64,000 bases of DNA from Virgibacillus proomii (GTDB lineage: Bacteria; Bacillota; Bacilli; Bacillales; Amphibacillaceae), in assembly GCF_900162615.1 (NCBI RefSeq), contig NZ_FUFN01000009.1, positions 45,176 to 109,175 of the forward strand. Direction: 5' to 3'. The notes below the pieces were generated by a model that saw nothing but the letters and a program-made list of their open reading frames with translations, made no database searches and was not told where the DNA came from. How positions within the stretch are numbered: position 1 is the first letter of the stretch; every line of letters begins with the position of its first letter. This document shows, piece by piece, positions 9,258 through 18,759 of the stretch. A program made the position numbers and the translations under genes.

Positions 9258-9734
9258 TACTGAATACTCTTGAAAGTCATGTTCTTAACCAAGATATTCA
9301 CCTATTCTTAAGGTATCTTTTTCTAAAAAACTATTTAGTAACCGTTTACATTTTCATATGATCATAGTATACTGAAGAATAAGAAATCATTATTCCTACT
9401 TTGGAAATAACCTATCAATCACTGCCTAATCTGTTCACAGCTCCATTCCAGAGTTGTTCCAACAGATAAAAGCCAGTTCATCTTAAATTACAGGCATTGT
9501 AATTTAACGTTGAATTGGCTTTTTATTTTCTCAGAAAGCCTATGATCTACTAGATAGGAAGAACAACTATGGAATTTACATTGACTTCAGAAAAAAATTC
9601 ATACCAGCTTAATATGTTAATCATATGGGGGGGATTTACAGGCGATTTTTAGTGGTTGTAATACAAAGAAAGCCGGATACATCACGTTTGTCAGGCAAAA
9701 CAGTTAATTCCATTTAGAATGAAGGAGTGAAGAC
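9258..9734. other. gene-free leader region of the glutarate operon
   Basis: No gene is seen. A loose hairpin at about 9470-9535 (GCCAGTTCATC paired with GTTGAATTGGC, then TTTTTATTTT) could be a terminator or attenuator. Promoter boxes are not obvious. AAGGAGTGAAGAC precedes the next ATG. Confidence 0.35.
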
Positions 9735-10889
9735 ATGGCGGGTGCCTTAGAACATATTAAAATCCTTGATTTATCACGTGTACTAGCCGGGCCCTACTGC
9801 ACGATGATTTTAGGGGATCTTGGAGCTGAAGTGATTAAAGTGGAGGCTCCCGGAGGCAGTGATGAAACACGAAAATGGGGGCCGCCTTTCCAAAACGGAG
9901 TAAGTGCGTATTATCTTTGTGCCAACCGAAATAAAAAGAGCATTACAATAAATTTAAAAACAAAAGAAGGAACAGATCAGATCAAAGAGCTTGTCAAAGA
10001 TTGCGATGTCATTATTAATAACTTCCGCACCGGCACGATGGAACGCTTTGGATTAGATTACCATGTTCTTTCTCAAATTAATCCACAATTAATCTATTGT
10101 TCCATTACAGGCTTTGGTGAAACAGGACCTTATAAAGATATGCCGGGTTATGATTTTATCATTCAAGCGATGAGTGGCCTGATGAGTATAACTGGTAACG
10201 AAGATACAGGTCCACAAAAAATGGGGGTCGCGATAACTGATATATTGACTGGCATGTATGCATGTATTGGAATTCAAGCAGCTTTGTTGGAGAGAACGCA
10301 ATCACAAAAAGGACAAAAGCTCGACATTGCTTTATATGATGCGGCAGTGAGCGCCCTTATCAATATGGGCAGTAATTATTTAATGTCGGGTGAAATTCCA
10401 AAGCAGCTTGGTAACCAACATGCAAATATCGTTCCTTATCAGACTTTTCACACAAAAGATGGTGAAATGGTTATTGCTACTGGAAATGATAGGCAATTTC
10501 AGGCACTATGCGAAATAGTTGGCAGTTCCACACTCAAGCATGATCCAAGGTTTCAATCGAATCCCGACCGGGTTGCTCATCGAAATGAATTAGTTGAAAT
10601 TCTCCAAGACCATTTCTTGCAAAAGCCAACCTCCTATTGGTTAGAGAAATGCAGAGAAATGGGGGTGCCAATTGGACCAATCCAACATATTGCTGAAGTA
10701 GTAAATGATCCACAGCTATTAACACGAGAGATGTTTGTCGAAATGCCTCATCCTACTATTGGAACAATTAACATGATTGGCAGTCCGTTAAAAATGTCAC
10801 GTACACCTGTCTCCTATCGATACCATCCTCCAAATCCAGGAGAACATAATGACATTATCTTAAATCAAAAAAACTATGCAAGCGAATAA
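9735..10889 (+). CDS. CaiB/BaiF family (class III) CoA-transferase, probable succinyl-CoA:glutarate CoA-transferase
   Basis: A 384-residue class III CoA-transferase. Seen are the N-terminal block LEHIKILDLSRVLAGPYC, GDLGAEVIKVE near residue 30, and GYDFIIQAMSGLMSITG near 140 with the catalytic Asp. It moves CoA between acids. The next gene, 16 bases away, encodes a dehydrogenase with glutaryl-CoA dehydrogenase residues, so glutarate is the most likely acceptor, as in human SUGCT. Family is certain; the substrate is inferred from the neighbour. Confidence 0.88.
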   Translation: MAGALEHIKILDLSRVLAGPYCTMILGDLGAEVIKVEAPGGSDETRKWGPPFQNGVSAYYLCANRNKKSITINLKTKEGTDQIKELVKDCDVIINNFRTGTMERFGLDYHVLSQINPQLIYCSITGFGETGPYKDMPGYDFIIQAMSGLMSITGNEDTGPQKMGVAITDILTGMYACIGIQAALLERTQSQKGQKLDIALYDAAVSALINMGSNYLMSGEIPKQLGNQHANIVPYQTFHTKDGEMVIATGNDRQFQALCEIVGSSTLKHDPRFQSNPDRVAHRNELVEILQDHFLQKPTSYWLEKCREMGVPIGPIQHIAEVVNDPQLLTREMFVEMPHPTIGTINMIGSPLKMSRTPVSYRYHPPNPGEHNDIILNQKNYASE

Positions 10890-10905
10890 AAGGAGTTGTT
10901 AGTTT

Positions 10906-12114
10906 ATGAACTTTCATTTTACAGTAGAACAAATGATGTTAAGAAATACAGTGCGTAACTTCACCGATAAGGAAATCATGCCTTATATTGCCCAATGGGA
11001 TCGAGAGGGTAAATTCGACCCGGTAATTATTGATAAACTAGCAACACTCGGTTTAATGGGGGTATGTATTCCCGAAGAATACGGCGGCAGTGGCATGGAT
11101 TATAATTCACTTGCAATTGTCTGTGAAGAGCTTGAAAGAGGAGATACAGCCTTTCGAACAGCAGTTTCCGTTCATACTGGGTTGAATTGTATGACTCTAC
11201 TGCAATGGGGAACAGAAACACAAAAGCAAAAGTATCTCGTTCCCCAAGCAAAAGGAGAAAAAATTGGCGCTTTCGGCTTAACAGAACCTAGCGCTGGGTC
11301 TGATGTAGCAGCAATGGAGGCCACTGCATATAAACAAGGAAATTATTATATTTTAAATGGGCAAAAAACGTGGATATCATTATGTGATATTGCTGACCAT
11401 TTTATCGTCTTTGCCTACACAAAAGACCGCTCAGAAAAACATAAAGGAATTTCCGCTTTTATTATTGAAAGAGAGTGGGAAGGCTTCTCCTCAAAAGCAA
11501 TTAAAGGGAAACTCGGGATTCGCTCGGGAAATACAGGAGAAATTTTCTTTGACCACATCAAGGTTCCAAAGGAGAATTTGCTCGGTGAAGAAGGTGAAGG
11601 CTTTAAAATTGCTATGTCTGCTTTAGATAATGGCCGATTCACGGTAGCAGCCGGGGCAGTTGGGCAAATTATGGCTTGCTTAGAAGCTAGCATCAAATAC
11701 TGTCATGAACGGGAAACCTTTGGTAAAAAAATTGGGAAACATCAGCTTGTACAACAAATGATCGCTAATATGGAAGCTGGACTGCAAATGAGCCGCTTGC
11801 TTGTTTATCGTGCAGGTGAATTAAAAAATGAAGGAAAACGAAATACAAGAGAAACCTCATTAGCAAAATGGCAAGCTTGTGATCTTGCTAATAAAGCTGC
11901 TGATGATGCCGTGCAAATTCATGGAGCGTACGGTTTCTCAGATGAATATCCAGTTGAGCGATACTTACGTAATTCAAAAGCACCGGTTATTTACGAAGGA
12001 ACAAGAGAAATCCATACGATCATGCAAGCAGAATATGCTCTAGGATATCGCCAAGATAAACCGTTAAACAAGATGTTACCGGCATGGAAGCAAACCATGC
12101 ATACGAATAGTTAA
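10906..12114 (+). CDS. acyl-CoA dehydrogenase, probable glutaryl-CoA dehydrogenase
   Basis: A 402-residue FAD-dependent acyl-CoA dehydrogenase with GAFGLTEPSAGSDV near 125 and the C-terminal block VQIHGAYGFSDEYPVERYLR. The block DTAFRTAVSVH aligns with human glutaryl-CoA dehydrogenase around Arg94 and Ser98, which hold the substrate's far carboxylate, and IYEGTREIH keeps the Tyr369-Glu370 pair with the catalytic base. These residues favour oxidation and decarboxylation of glutaryl-CoA to crotonyl-CoA over a simple short-chain enzyme. Cotranscribed with the CoA-transferase; AAGGAG lies before the ATG. Confidence 0.88.
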   Translation: MNFHFTVEQMMLRNTVRNFTDKEIMPYIAQWDREGKFDPVIIDKLATLGLMGVCIPEEYGGSGMDYNSLAIVCEELERGDTAFRTAVSVHTGLNCMTLLQWGTETQKQKYLVPQAKGEKIGAFGLTEPSAGSDVAAMEATAYKQGNYYILNGQKTWISLCDIADHFIVFAYTKDRSEKHKGISAFIIEREWEGFSSKAIKGKLGIRSGNTGEIFFDHIKVPKENLLGEEGEGFKIAMSALDNGRFTVAAGAVGQIMACLEASIKYCHERETFGKKIGKHQLVQQMIANMEAGLQMSRLLVYRAGELKNEGKRNTRETSLAKWQACDLANKAADDAVQIHGAYGFSDEYPVERYLRNSKAPVIYEGTREIHTIMQAEYALGYRQDKPLNKMLPAWKQTMHTNS

Positions 12115-12122
12115 GGAAAACG

Positions 12123-12157
12123 AGACTAGCGTCCAGCCTTTGGCGAAATGCTAGTCT
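12123..12157 (+). other. hairpin between the acyl-CoA dehydrogenase and aldehyde dehydrogenase genes
   Basis: Perfect 8-bp arms AGACTAGC / GCTAGTCT enclose CGTCCAGCCTTTGGCGAAAT-type loop sequence with an inner GCC..GGC pairing. No T-tract follows, so it is more likely an mRNA stability or processing element than a terminator. Confidence 0.5.
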
Positions 12158-12205
12158 AGTTACGTTATCAGCTTAGACACAAAAATAATAAAAGGAGGTC
12201 TTCTC

Positions 12206-13657
12206 ATGTTTGAAGCATATACAAAAAGTATTTTTATTAATGGGATTTGGCATGAAGTAAAGGAAAGTGCTACTGAAATCGTTTATAATCCCGCTACCTT
12301 AAAGCCAATCACACAAGTTTCTCACGCCAGTACAAAAGAAGCTAAACAAGCGATTGCTGCAGCATTAAAAGCCTTTCCTGCATGGAGCAAGAAAACAGGA
12401 AGAGAACGTTCAAAAATTTTATATAAGGCTTATCAAATGATGTACGAAGATGCTGAAAGACTTGGAAAAATTTTAACAATGGAGCAAGGAAAGCCATTAA
12501 AGGAAGCAATCGGAGAAATCAAAGGGGCTGCCCACTTTTTACTATGGTATGCCGAGGAAGCGAGCAGAAGTTACGGAGAATGGTTGCCATCCTCGGTTAC
12601 CTCTAAACGGTTAATTGTTATACCACAGCCTATTGGCGTGGTAGGAGCAATTACACCTTGGAATTTTCCATCCTCCATGATAACTAGAAAACTTGCACCT
12701 GCTCTTGCTGCTGGATGTACGGTTGTATTAAAACCAGCACCTGATACACCTCTTTCTGCCATTGAAATTGTGAAGATTTTTGAACGGGTTGGATTGCCAA
12801 GTGGTGTGGTAAACCTCGTTACTGGTGATGCCACAGCCATTGGCAAGGAATTACTTATTAGTAAAGATGTTCGTTTAATTACATTTACTGGATCAACAGA
12901 GGTAGGAAAATATCTAATGAAAGAAAGTGCCAATCACGTCAAAAAACTATCTTTAGAATTAGGAGGTCATGCTCCTAGTATCGTTTTTGCAGATGCAGAT
13001 TTGGAAAAAGCAGCGAAACTAGTACTCGCGAGTAAATTTAGAAATAATGGGCAAACATGTATTTGTACAAATCGGTTGTTCGTACATGAGTCTGTCATGA
13101 ATGATTTTGCTAACCTGTTGAAAGAAAAGGTGCAAAAACTAAAATTAGGAGATGGGTTAGCAGCAAATACAGATATCGGCCCATTGATTAATGAGCAAGC
13201 ATGTAAAAAAGTTCAATTTCATGTTGAAGATGCGACCAAACAAGGTGCTATCATTGAGCATGGAGGTAAACCTTGGAATACAGAAGAACTATCGGGTTAC
13301 TATTTTGAGCCTACTATTCTATCTAATGTCTCCAATGAAATGAAAATCATGCATGAAGAAACATTCGGACCGGTCCTGCCACTCCAAGTCTTTTCTGAAG
13401 AAGCAGAAGTTATAGATAAGGCAAATAATAGTGACTATGGGTTAGCAGCATATATTTTCACAGAAAACACTAGCAGGGCTATCCGTGTTTCAGAACAGCT
13501 AGATTATGGGATTGTTGGGATTAATGATGTGTTTCCTGCGACACCAGAAGCTCCGTTTGGTGGAATAAAGCAATCCGGCTTAGGAAAAGAAGGTGGGCAT
13601 CATGGAATGGACAAATTTTTAGAGAAAAAGTTTATTTCCATAGGCATTGATAATTAA
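12206..13657 (+). CDS. NAD(P)-dependent succinate/glutarate-semialdehyde dehydrogenase
   Basis: A 483-residue aldehyde dehydrogenase. The nucleophile Cys lies in NNGQTCICTNR (about residue 288), the general-base Glu in LELGGHAPS (about 254), and the cofactor block TFTGSTEVGKYLM near 230. The double-Cys NGQTCICTNR context is typical of GabD/succinate-semialdehyde dehydrogenases. Placed after a CoA-transferase and a glutaryl-CoA dehydrogenase, it more likely acts on glutarate semialdehyde from lysine or 5-aminovalerate breakdown. Good AGGAGG ribosome site. Confidence 0.88.
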   Translation: MFEAYTKSIFINGIWHEVKESATEIVYNPATLKPITQVSHASTKEAKQAIAAALKAFPAWSKKTGRERSKILYKAYQMMYEDAERLGKILTMEQGKPLKEAIGEIKGAAHFLLWYAEEASRSYGEWLPSSVTSKRLIVIPQPIGVVGAITPWNFPSSMITRKLAPALAAGCTVVLKPAPDTPLSAIEIVKIFERVGLPSGVVNLVTGDATAIGKELLISKDVRLITFTGSTEVGKYLMKESANHVKKLSLELGGHAPSIVFADADLEKAAKLVLASKFRNNGQTCICTNRLFVHESVMNDFANLLKEKVQKLKLGDGLAANTDIGPLINEQACKKVQFHVEDATKQGAIIEHGGKPWNTEELSGYYFEPTILSNVSNEMKIMHEETFGPVLPLQVFSEEAEVIDKANNSDYGLAAYIFTENTSRAIRVSEQLDYGIVGINDVFPATPEAPFGGIKQSGLGKEGGHHGMDKFLEKKFISIGIDN

Positions 13658-13673
13658 AAATCATTTTTAAATT

Positions 13674-13902
13674 AGAAAAACTTGGCTTGTCGCCAAGACA
13701 TTAAGGAGAAAAGCTATCGTTTTTTTATACGATAAAGTGAAACTTCATTCCGTGGAATGCTTTTTACACGGAATGTTCGTATTGCAAAGGTATGACCTAA
13801 AGGCCCTTGAACGAATTGGGCATTTAAGTGCCGTTTTCTCCCACTTTGACTTCTCCGTATTCCTTTAACTCTTAAGGTGGGAGACTTACGGCACCTTACA
13901 TT
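13674..13902 (+). repeat. outer dispersed repeat interrupted by the GTGAAACTT repeat
   Basis: Begins AGAAAAACTTGGCTTGTCGC, reaches TATACGATAAA, then continues as the inner repeat GTGAAACTTCATTCC with TATGACCTAAAGGCCCTTGA and ends GGCACCTTACA. The right half of the outer element seen at 14785 and 35812 is lost here. Confidence 0.65.
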
Positions 13903-13954
13903 TTTAATGAGAGAATACAGCTTCTTACATTCGAGAGAAAGGAAACATGCCTCT

Positions 13955-14075
13955 TAAATAAGGGTACGCCAACGCCTAAGCGACAAGCAAGCTTTGAGTC
14001 GGTCTCCCTTTAGATTCAAGCGACGTCGATTTATATTAGGAAAGAGATTGAAGTTCGTTAGTAGCACGAGCGCTT
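13955..14075. repeat. half of a third dispersed repeat (GCGACAAGC ... GAGCGCTTG type)
   Basis: Shares blocks with 60165-60300: ACGCCTAAGCG, CCTTTAGATTC, a GAAGTTYGTTAGT block and GAGCGCTT followed by CTAGAC. At 59935-60300 the same element is split by the GTGAAACTT repeat. The region 13658-14202 otherwise contains no gene. Confidence 0.5.
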
Positions 14076-14202
14076 GCTAGACAAACAATATGTACAAAAA
14101 GTTTTTCACCAATCGATGCAAGAGATGAGTACTTACTTTTTTTAAAAAAACAAGCGACAGCTTACCCTATAGCAATCGTTTTTCAATGTGCAATAGATTT
14201 TT

Positions 14203-14553
14203 TTATTTTGCAATAACGGATGGATGATGTACTTCATATTGTCTATATAAATCTTTAAGCGCTGAGGCTAATGCATTTCCAGCTTTTCCTAAGTAGTGGG
14301 ATTTCAAAATTGCTACAGGCTCTTTAATACCATCTTGCAGACTATGACCGCGTAATAATTGCTGAACAAATTCCTTGCCGTGATTTGTGGCTAACGTGCA
14401 CCCAGCTGCTACAATTACTCCATACTTCTTGTCAATTTCTGCTGTTATCGTTAACGTTTCATAAATGCTTTGAGCTGCCATCCCTGATGGCAGCCGTGCA
14501 TGTCCAGCTATAAAAACTGTTTTCATGGTTTCTTTCCCCCAATCGTTTTTCAT
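14203..14553 (-). CDS. DUF3870 domain-containing protein
   Basis: A small protein of about 116 residues recognised from the block TVFIAGHARLPSGMAAQ and the following VAAGCTLATNHGKEFV and LRGHSLQDGI. The function of DUF3870 is not established. I take the start at 14553 (MKNDWGKE) because GGGGG lies a few bases upstream; another ATG at 14526 also has GGGGG. The longer frame to 14613 would run into the neighbouring repeat. It sits beside an IclR-regulated catabolic cluster and may take part in it. Confidence 0.75.
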   Translation of the reverse strand: MKNDWGKETMKTVFIAGHARLPSGMAAQSIYETLTITAEIDKKYGVIVAAGCTLATNHGKEFVQQLLRGHSLQDGIKEPVAILKSHYLGKAGNALASALKDLYRQYEVHHPSVIAK

Positions 14554-14578
14554 TGTTCTACCCCCATTTTTCTTTTTA

Positions 14579-14815
14579 AAAAACTTGGCTTGTCGCAAGT
14601 CTTTATGGCGCAAGCTACCGTTTTTCTTATACGATAAAGTGAAACTTTATTCCGTGGAATGCTTTTTACACGGAATGTTAGTTGAACCAATCGGGCATTT
14701 AGGTGCCGTTTTCTCCCACTTTGACTCTTTTGTATCAATTCAGGACTTGAAGTGGGAAACTTACGGCACCTTACATGCGGGATAAAGCCTAATGTTTTAT
14801 ACTTTCCTATAGTGT
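14579..14815 (+). repeat. complete nested repeat: outer element split at GATAAA by inner GTGAAACTT element
   Basis: Outer left part AAACTTGGCTTGTCGCAAGT to TATACGATAAA; inner part GTGAAACTTTATTCCGTGG through CACCTTACATGCGG; then GATAAA again and the outer right part TTTTATACTTTCCTATAGTG. The empty versions at 1963 and 6505 join the two outer parts with a single GATAAA. Confidence 0.7.
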
Positions 14816-14919
14816 TAAAAAGGCCGTAGAATATCTAAGATGTGATACATCACTTTCGTAGTACAGGTTTTCCCCTTTATAACTTTATGATTAGAATTCA
14901 TCGTATATGACATAGTGGT

Positions 14920-15669
14920 TTATTTGTATCCAAGCTGCTTCGATATATTTTCAGCACTAATGCTTGATTTATGTTTAATCCTTTGTAAATTATCACCTGT
15001 AAAACGGCTTGATAGACCACTTACCGCCAAAGCAGCAATAACTTTACGCTTATAGTTATAAATAGGATACGATATTCCAGTTGTATCCTCGTCCTGTTCT
15101 GCAATACTATATGCAAAGCCATCAGCCTTAATTTGTTGTAATTCCTTTACCAATTCTTCTTTATTAATCGGTCGCTGGATAGAGATAAGCCGCGATTGAT
15201 GAATGATTTGCTGTTGTTTTTCCTCCGGTAAAAATGCCAGCAATAACTTTGGCCCTGATCCAATATATAATGGCACACTTTTTCCTATTTTCGTATACAG
15301 TCTAAGTGCCCGGGAACTTTCTACTTTTTCAATATAAGTTGCTTTATTTTGATTTACAATAACTAGATGAATAACCTCATTGATTTCTTTTGCTAATTGT
15401 TGCATCAGTGGTAAAGCAACTTCCCTTACTTCCAATCGATTTGCTACTAAATTACCCAGTTCCAATAATTTTAATCCTAATTGATATTTCCCCCCTTGAA
15501 CCTCGTTTGTCCTTGCTATATAACCACTATATTCCAAGGAGCTCAATAATCGATACGCTGTCGGCTTTGGTATGTTGCCCTCATCAGCAATTTCTTTTAA
15601 GGATAACTCCTCAACATCCTCGTTAAATAACTCTAACAGCTTTAAAGCTTTTATCACACTCTGATTCAT
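14920..15669 (-). CDS. IclR family transcriptional regulator
   Basis: About 249 residues: N-terminal winged helix-turn-helix (ELSLKEIADEGNIPKPTAYRLLSSLEYSGYI, split here as residues about 18-48) and a C-terminal effector-binding GAF-like domain ending near IKHKSSISAENISKQLG. I set the start at 15669 (MNQSVIKALKLLELF) because AAGGAGCCTGGAT directly precedes it and it matches the family's usual beginning; an upstream in-frame extension to 15837 has no such site. It lies downstream of the saccharopine-dehydrogenase-like/ALDH/TPP/aminotransferase genes and probably controls them. Confidence 0.9.
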   Translation of the reverse strand: MNQSVIKALKLLELFNEDVEELSLKEIADEGNIPKPTAYRLLSSLEYSGYIARTNEVQGGKYQLGLKLLELGNLVANRLEVREVALPLMQQLAKEINEVIHLVIVNQNKATYIEKVESSRALRLYTKIGKSVPLYIGSGPKLLLAFLPEEKQQQIIHQSRLISIQRPINKEELVKELQQIKADGFAYSIAEQDEDTTGISYPIYNYKRKVIAALAVSGLSSRFTGDNLQRIKHKSSISAENISKQLGYK

Positions 15670-16029
15670 ATCCAGGCTCCTTAATAAGCTATCATTTATC
15701 TGTTCCGTATTTGTGTAAAGCTGACGGCAATCATAAATGTAAAGGATTGTCCAAATCCTACGTACAGAACGTAAGGTTGCCAGAGGGTAAAACAGTGGTA
15801 CTACATTCCACTTAAACAATATGTTCTTCTTTTTCAAAAGTTTTGCAGCTTCAACCTAGCTTTTATCCTCTTTTTGAACCGTACTGTAAAGAGAAGCTGG
15901 GGATCTATGTCAATATTACATCACATAGTAACACCCAGCCGGATCATTCCCTGCATCCTTTACAGCATAGTAAAGGTAAAAGCATTCTTTGCATTTACAA
16001 CATTAAAAATAATTTCACTTGCTCTCCCC

Positions 16030-17202
16030 TTATAAAGTTACACGCTCTTCTTTTACCTCATCATATTCTGCAATATAAACACCACGTCGTTTCATCTCTT
16101 GAATATATTCCTCGCCGGGAACAATTTGTTCTGGTGGATAGACACCTCTTTTCGTAATCGTTCCACCAGCAATCATTTGCGCTACGACAGAGATGGTATT
16201 TGCAGTAGCCCTTGCCATCGCTGTAACGTTCGTTTGTTCGTCCTTATATGTGATCATTTCATAAATATGGTTGGTAGTAGTACCCGACTTTTCACCAGCA
16301 ACGATGACACGTAATAATACAACGTCTTTCTTATCTTCTAATTCCACAATCGGATCCAGAACCTTTAAAAATACATCTCTTGGACATACTTTTTGTCCAT
16401 TAATCTCTACCTGATAGTCTAATTTTGTTAAATTCAGATCAACAAGCAGCTTAAATTTTTCAGCATGACCAGGATAACGAATGGTTTTATATTCCAGTGT
16501 TTTTAAGTGTGGATAGGAAATAGATAGTGTTGAAGTCCCTCCAGAAGTATGAAATGCTTCTAGTGGTCCGAACCGATCAAAATAAACCGTTTCTACTTCA
16601 GATAAAGATGGAACCTCCAGTTTCATTCCATTGCGGATAATCAATGACGGATCTGTATAATGATCAAACACTCCTTCCATGGAGAATACATGATTATATT
16701 CCAATGGTGGTTCTGGTTTAACAGGAATTCCGCCAACGTATAGCTTTATCTCCTCTGCGTGATCGAGTTTACTAACTCCATAGCCAGACAAAATATTAAT
16801 CATCCCTGGAGCAACACCTAGATCTGGAATTAATGTGACGTTAGCGTTCTTTGCTGCCTCCTTCATTGCTAATACCTTATCCGTCATATGTCCAATATGC
16901 CCCCCTAAATCAATAGCATGGACACCAACTTCTATCGCCGTTTTAGCAACAATTTCATTAAATGAATAAAACAGTGCATTAATAATTACATCAAATTGTT
17001 TCATATAGGTCGCTAAGTCGATAGCATCTGTTGCATTTACTTGATAGGCTGTTAGTTTCGTGGATTGTAACTGATCACATACATACTGTGCTCTATTTCT
17101 ATCAATATCTGCTAAACCAACGGCAGACACACTCTCACTCAATACTAAATCCCGAGCCGCTTCTTTCCCCATTAAACCAGCACCCAATACTCCTATTTTC
17201 AC
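16030..17202 (-). CDS. saccharopine dehydrogenase family oxidoreductase
   Basis: About 390 residues with an N-terminal Rossmann fold (KIGVLGAGLMGKEAARDLV) and the saccharopine dehydrogenase C-terminal fold with LGVAPGMINILSGYGV. Such enzymes form or cleave the secondary-amine link of saccharopine or related opines. I prefer the GTG at 17202: AAGGAG is 8 bases before it, whereas the GTG at 17211 overlaps that ribosome site. About 67 bases follow the aldehyde dehydrogenase gene. True substrate unknown; context suggests an opine-like or modified amino acid. Confidence 0.85.
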   Translation of the reverse strand: MKIGVLGAGLMGKEAARDLVLSESVSAVGLADIDRNRAQYVCDQLQSTKLTAYQVNATDAIDLATYMKQFDVIINALFYSFNEIVAKTAIEVGVHAIDLGGHIGHMTDKVLAMKEAAKNANVTLIPDLGVAPGMINILSGYGVSKLDHAEEIKLYVGGIPVKPEPPLEYNHVFSMEGVFDHYTDPSLIIRNGMKLEVPSLSEVETVYFDRFGPLEAFHTSGGTSTLSISYPHLKTLEYKTIRYPGHAEKFKLLVDLNLTKLDYQVEINGQKVCPRDVFLKVLDPIVELEDKKDVVLLRVIVAGEKSGTTTNHIYEMITYKDEQTNVTAMARATANTISVVAQMIAGGTITKRGVYPPEQIVPGEEYIQEMKRRGVYIAEYDEVKEERVTL

Positions 17203-17269
17203 CAAATCCACTCCTTCTTCAAGATTTCAACATAAAAAGTTTTCGAATATCTGACAATCAATGAATGAT

Positions 17270-18757
17270 TTACTCGATATCAATTTGGGCTCGTTGTAAC
17301 TTACCACTGTAATCGATATAAACTGCTTTCCATTCTGTAAATACATCTAAAGCCTGCACACCTGAATCGCGATGACCATTTCCTGTTCCCTTCGTTCCAC
17401 CAAAGGGCAAGTGAATTTCTGCACCTGTAGTTCCAGCATTAACATAAACAATTCCTGTATCTAAATCACGTTGAGCTTGGAAAACACGATTCACATCTTT
17501 TGTAAAAATGGAACTGGATAAGCCATAAGAAACACCGTTATTTACTTCAATAGCCTCTGCGAAACTCTTTACTGGAATCAACGAAACAACAGGACCAAAT
17601 ATTTCTTCCTGGGAAATTCGCATCGTCGGAGTTGCATCTGTAAATAAAGTTGGACTAAAAAAGTTTCCACCTAATTCTCCTTGCCAAACTTCTCCTCCAG
17701 CAAGTAAAGTAGCTCCCTCTTCCTTCCCAATCTCAACATACCGCTTAATTTTATTCAGCCCTGCTTCATTAATAATTGGCCCCACCTTTATTGTTTCATC
17801 TAAACCATTACCAATTGTTAAGTGTTTCATTTTTTCCAGTAATCGCTCTTCAAGCTTTGCTTTCACGTTCTCATGAACGATGACCCGGCTACATGCTGTG
17901 CAGCGCTGACCACTCGTTCCAAAAGCACTCCAAATAATGCCTTCTGCTGCTAACTCTAAATCAGCATCGTCCATCACAATAACAGCGTTCTTTCCTCCCA
18001 TTTCCAAGGAAACCTTTTTTAATTGCTGCCCGCATTTCGCAGCAATCTGCCGTCCTGTGTCATTGGAACCGGTAAAGGAAATAACACGTATATCATCATG
18101 ATGAACCATCGCATCGCCAACAACGGATCCACTGCCAAATACAACATTAAGTACTCCATCCGGCAAACCTGCTTCAGCAAAAATTTTTGCTAATTCATAA
18201 GCCATTAAAGGCGTTTCTGTTGCAGGCTTCCAAATAACAGCATTTCCGGCGACGATGGCAGGAAAAGACTTCCACGTAGCAATAGCAATTGGGAAATTCC
18301 AAGGTGTGATAATTCCAACAACACCAACAGGACAACGCTGACTTATAGCAAATTTATCCTTTAATTCTGCCGGCGTCGTTTGCCCAAATAAACGGCGTCC
18401 TTCCCCAGCCATATAAAAAGCCATATCTATTCCTTCCTGAACTTCTCCTCTAGCTTCTTCAAGTACTTTTCCGTTTTCCATTGTTAGAATGCGTGACAGC
18501 CTTTCTTTATTTTCTTTCATTAAATTACCCATTCGATATAGCACTTCCGCACGTTGTGGTGCTGGTACTAGAGCCCACTTTCTCTGAGCTTGTTTTGCCG
18601 CAGCAACAGCCTTATTGACTTGTTCCTGATTCGACAATGGCACTTGAACAATTTCTTCTCCCGTTGCAGGGTTCATAACTGCTGTTGTTTTATCCGCTTC
18701 CTCCCAGTTTCCGGCGATATAATTCTTTAACGTATCCACTTCAATAAATGTCGTCAT
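17270..18757 (-). CDS. aldehyde dehydrogenase family protein
   Basis: A 495-residue NAD(P)-dependent aldehyde dehydrogenase. Catalytic Cys in SGQRCTACSR (about residue 297), Glu in SLEMGGKNAV (about 263), cofactor block SFTGSNDTGRQIA near 240. The pattern resembles alpha-aminoadipic-semialdehyde dehydrogenase-like members. It begins 2 bases after the TPP enzyme gene, so the two are certainly cotranscribed; it probably oxidises the aldehyde made by that decarboxylase. Confidence 0.9.
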   Translation of the reverse strand: MTTFIEVDTLKNYIAGNWEEADKTTAVMNPATGEEIVQVPLSNQEQVNKAVAAAKQAQRKWALVPAPQRAEVLYRMGNLMKENKERLSRILTMENGKVLEEARGEVQEGIDMAFYMAGEGRRLFGQTTPAELKDKFAISQRCPVGVVGIITPWNFPIAIATWKSFPAIVAGNAVIWKPATETPLMAYELAKIFAEAGLPDGVLNVVFGSGSVVGDAMVHHDDIRVISFTGSNDTGRQIAAKCGQQLKKVSLEMGGKNAVIVMDDADLELAAEGIIWSAFGTSGQRCTACSRVIVHENVKAKLEERLLEKMKHLTIGNGLDETIKVGPIINEAGLNKIKRYVEIGKEEGATLLAGGEVWQGELGGNFFSPTLFTDATPTMRISQEEIFGPVVSLIPVKSFAEAIEVNNGVSYGLSSSIFTKDVNRVFQAQRDLDTGIVYVNAGTTGAEIHLPFGGTKGTGNGHRDSGVQALDVFTEWKAVYIDYSGKLQRAQIDIE

Positions 18758-18759
18758 TG

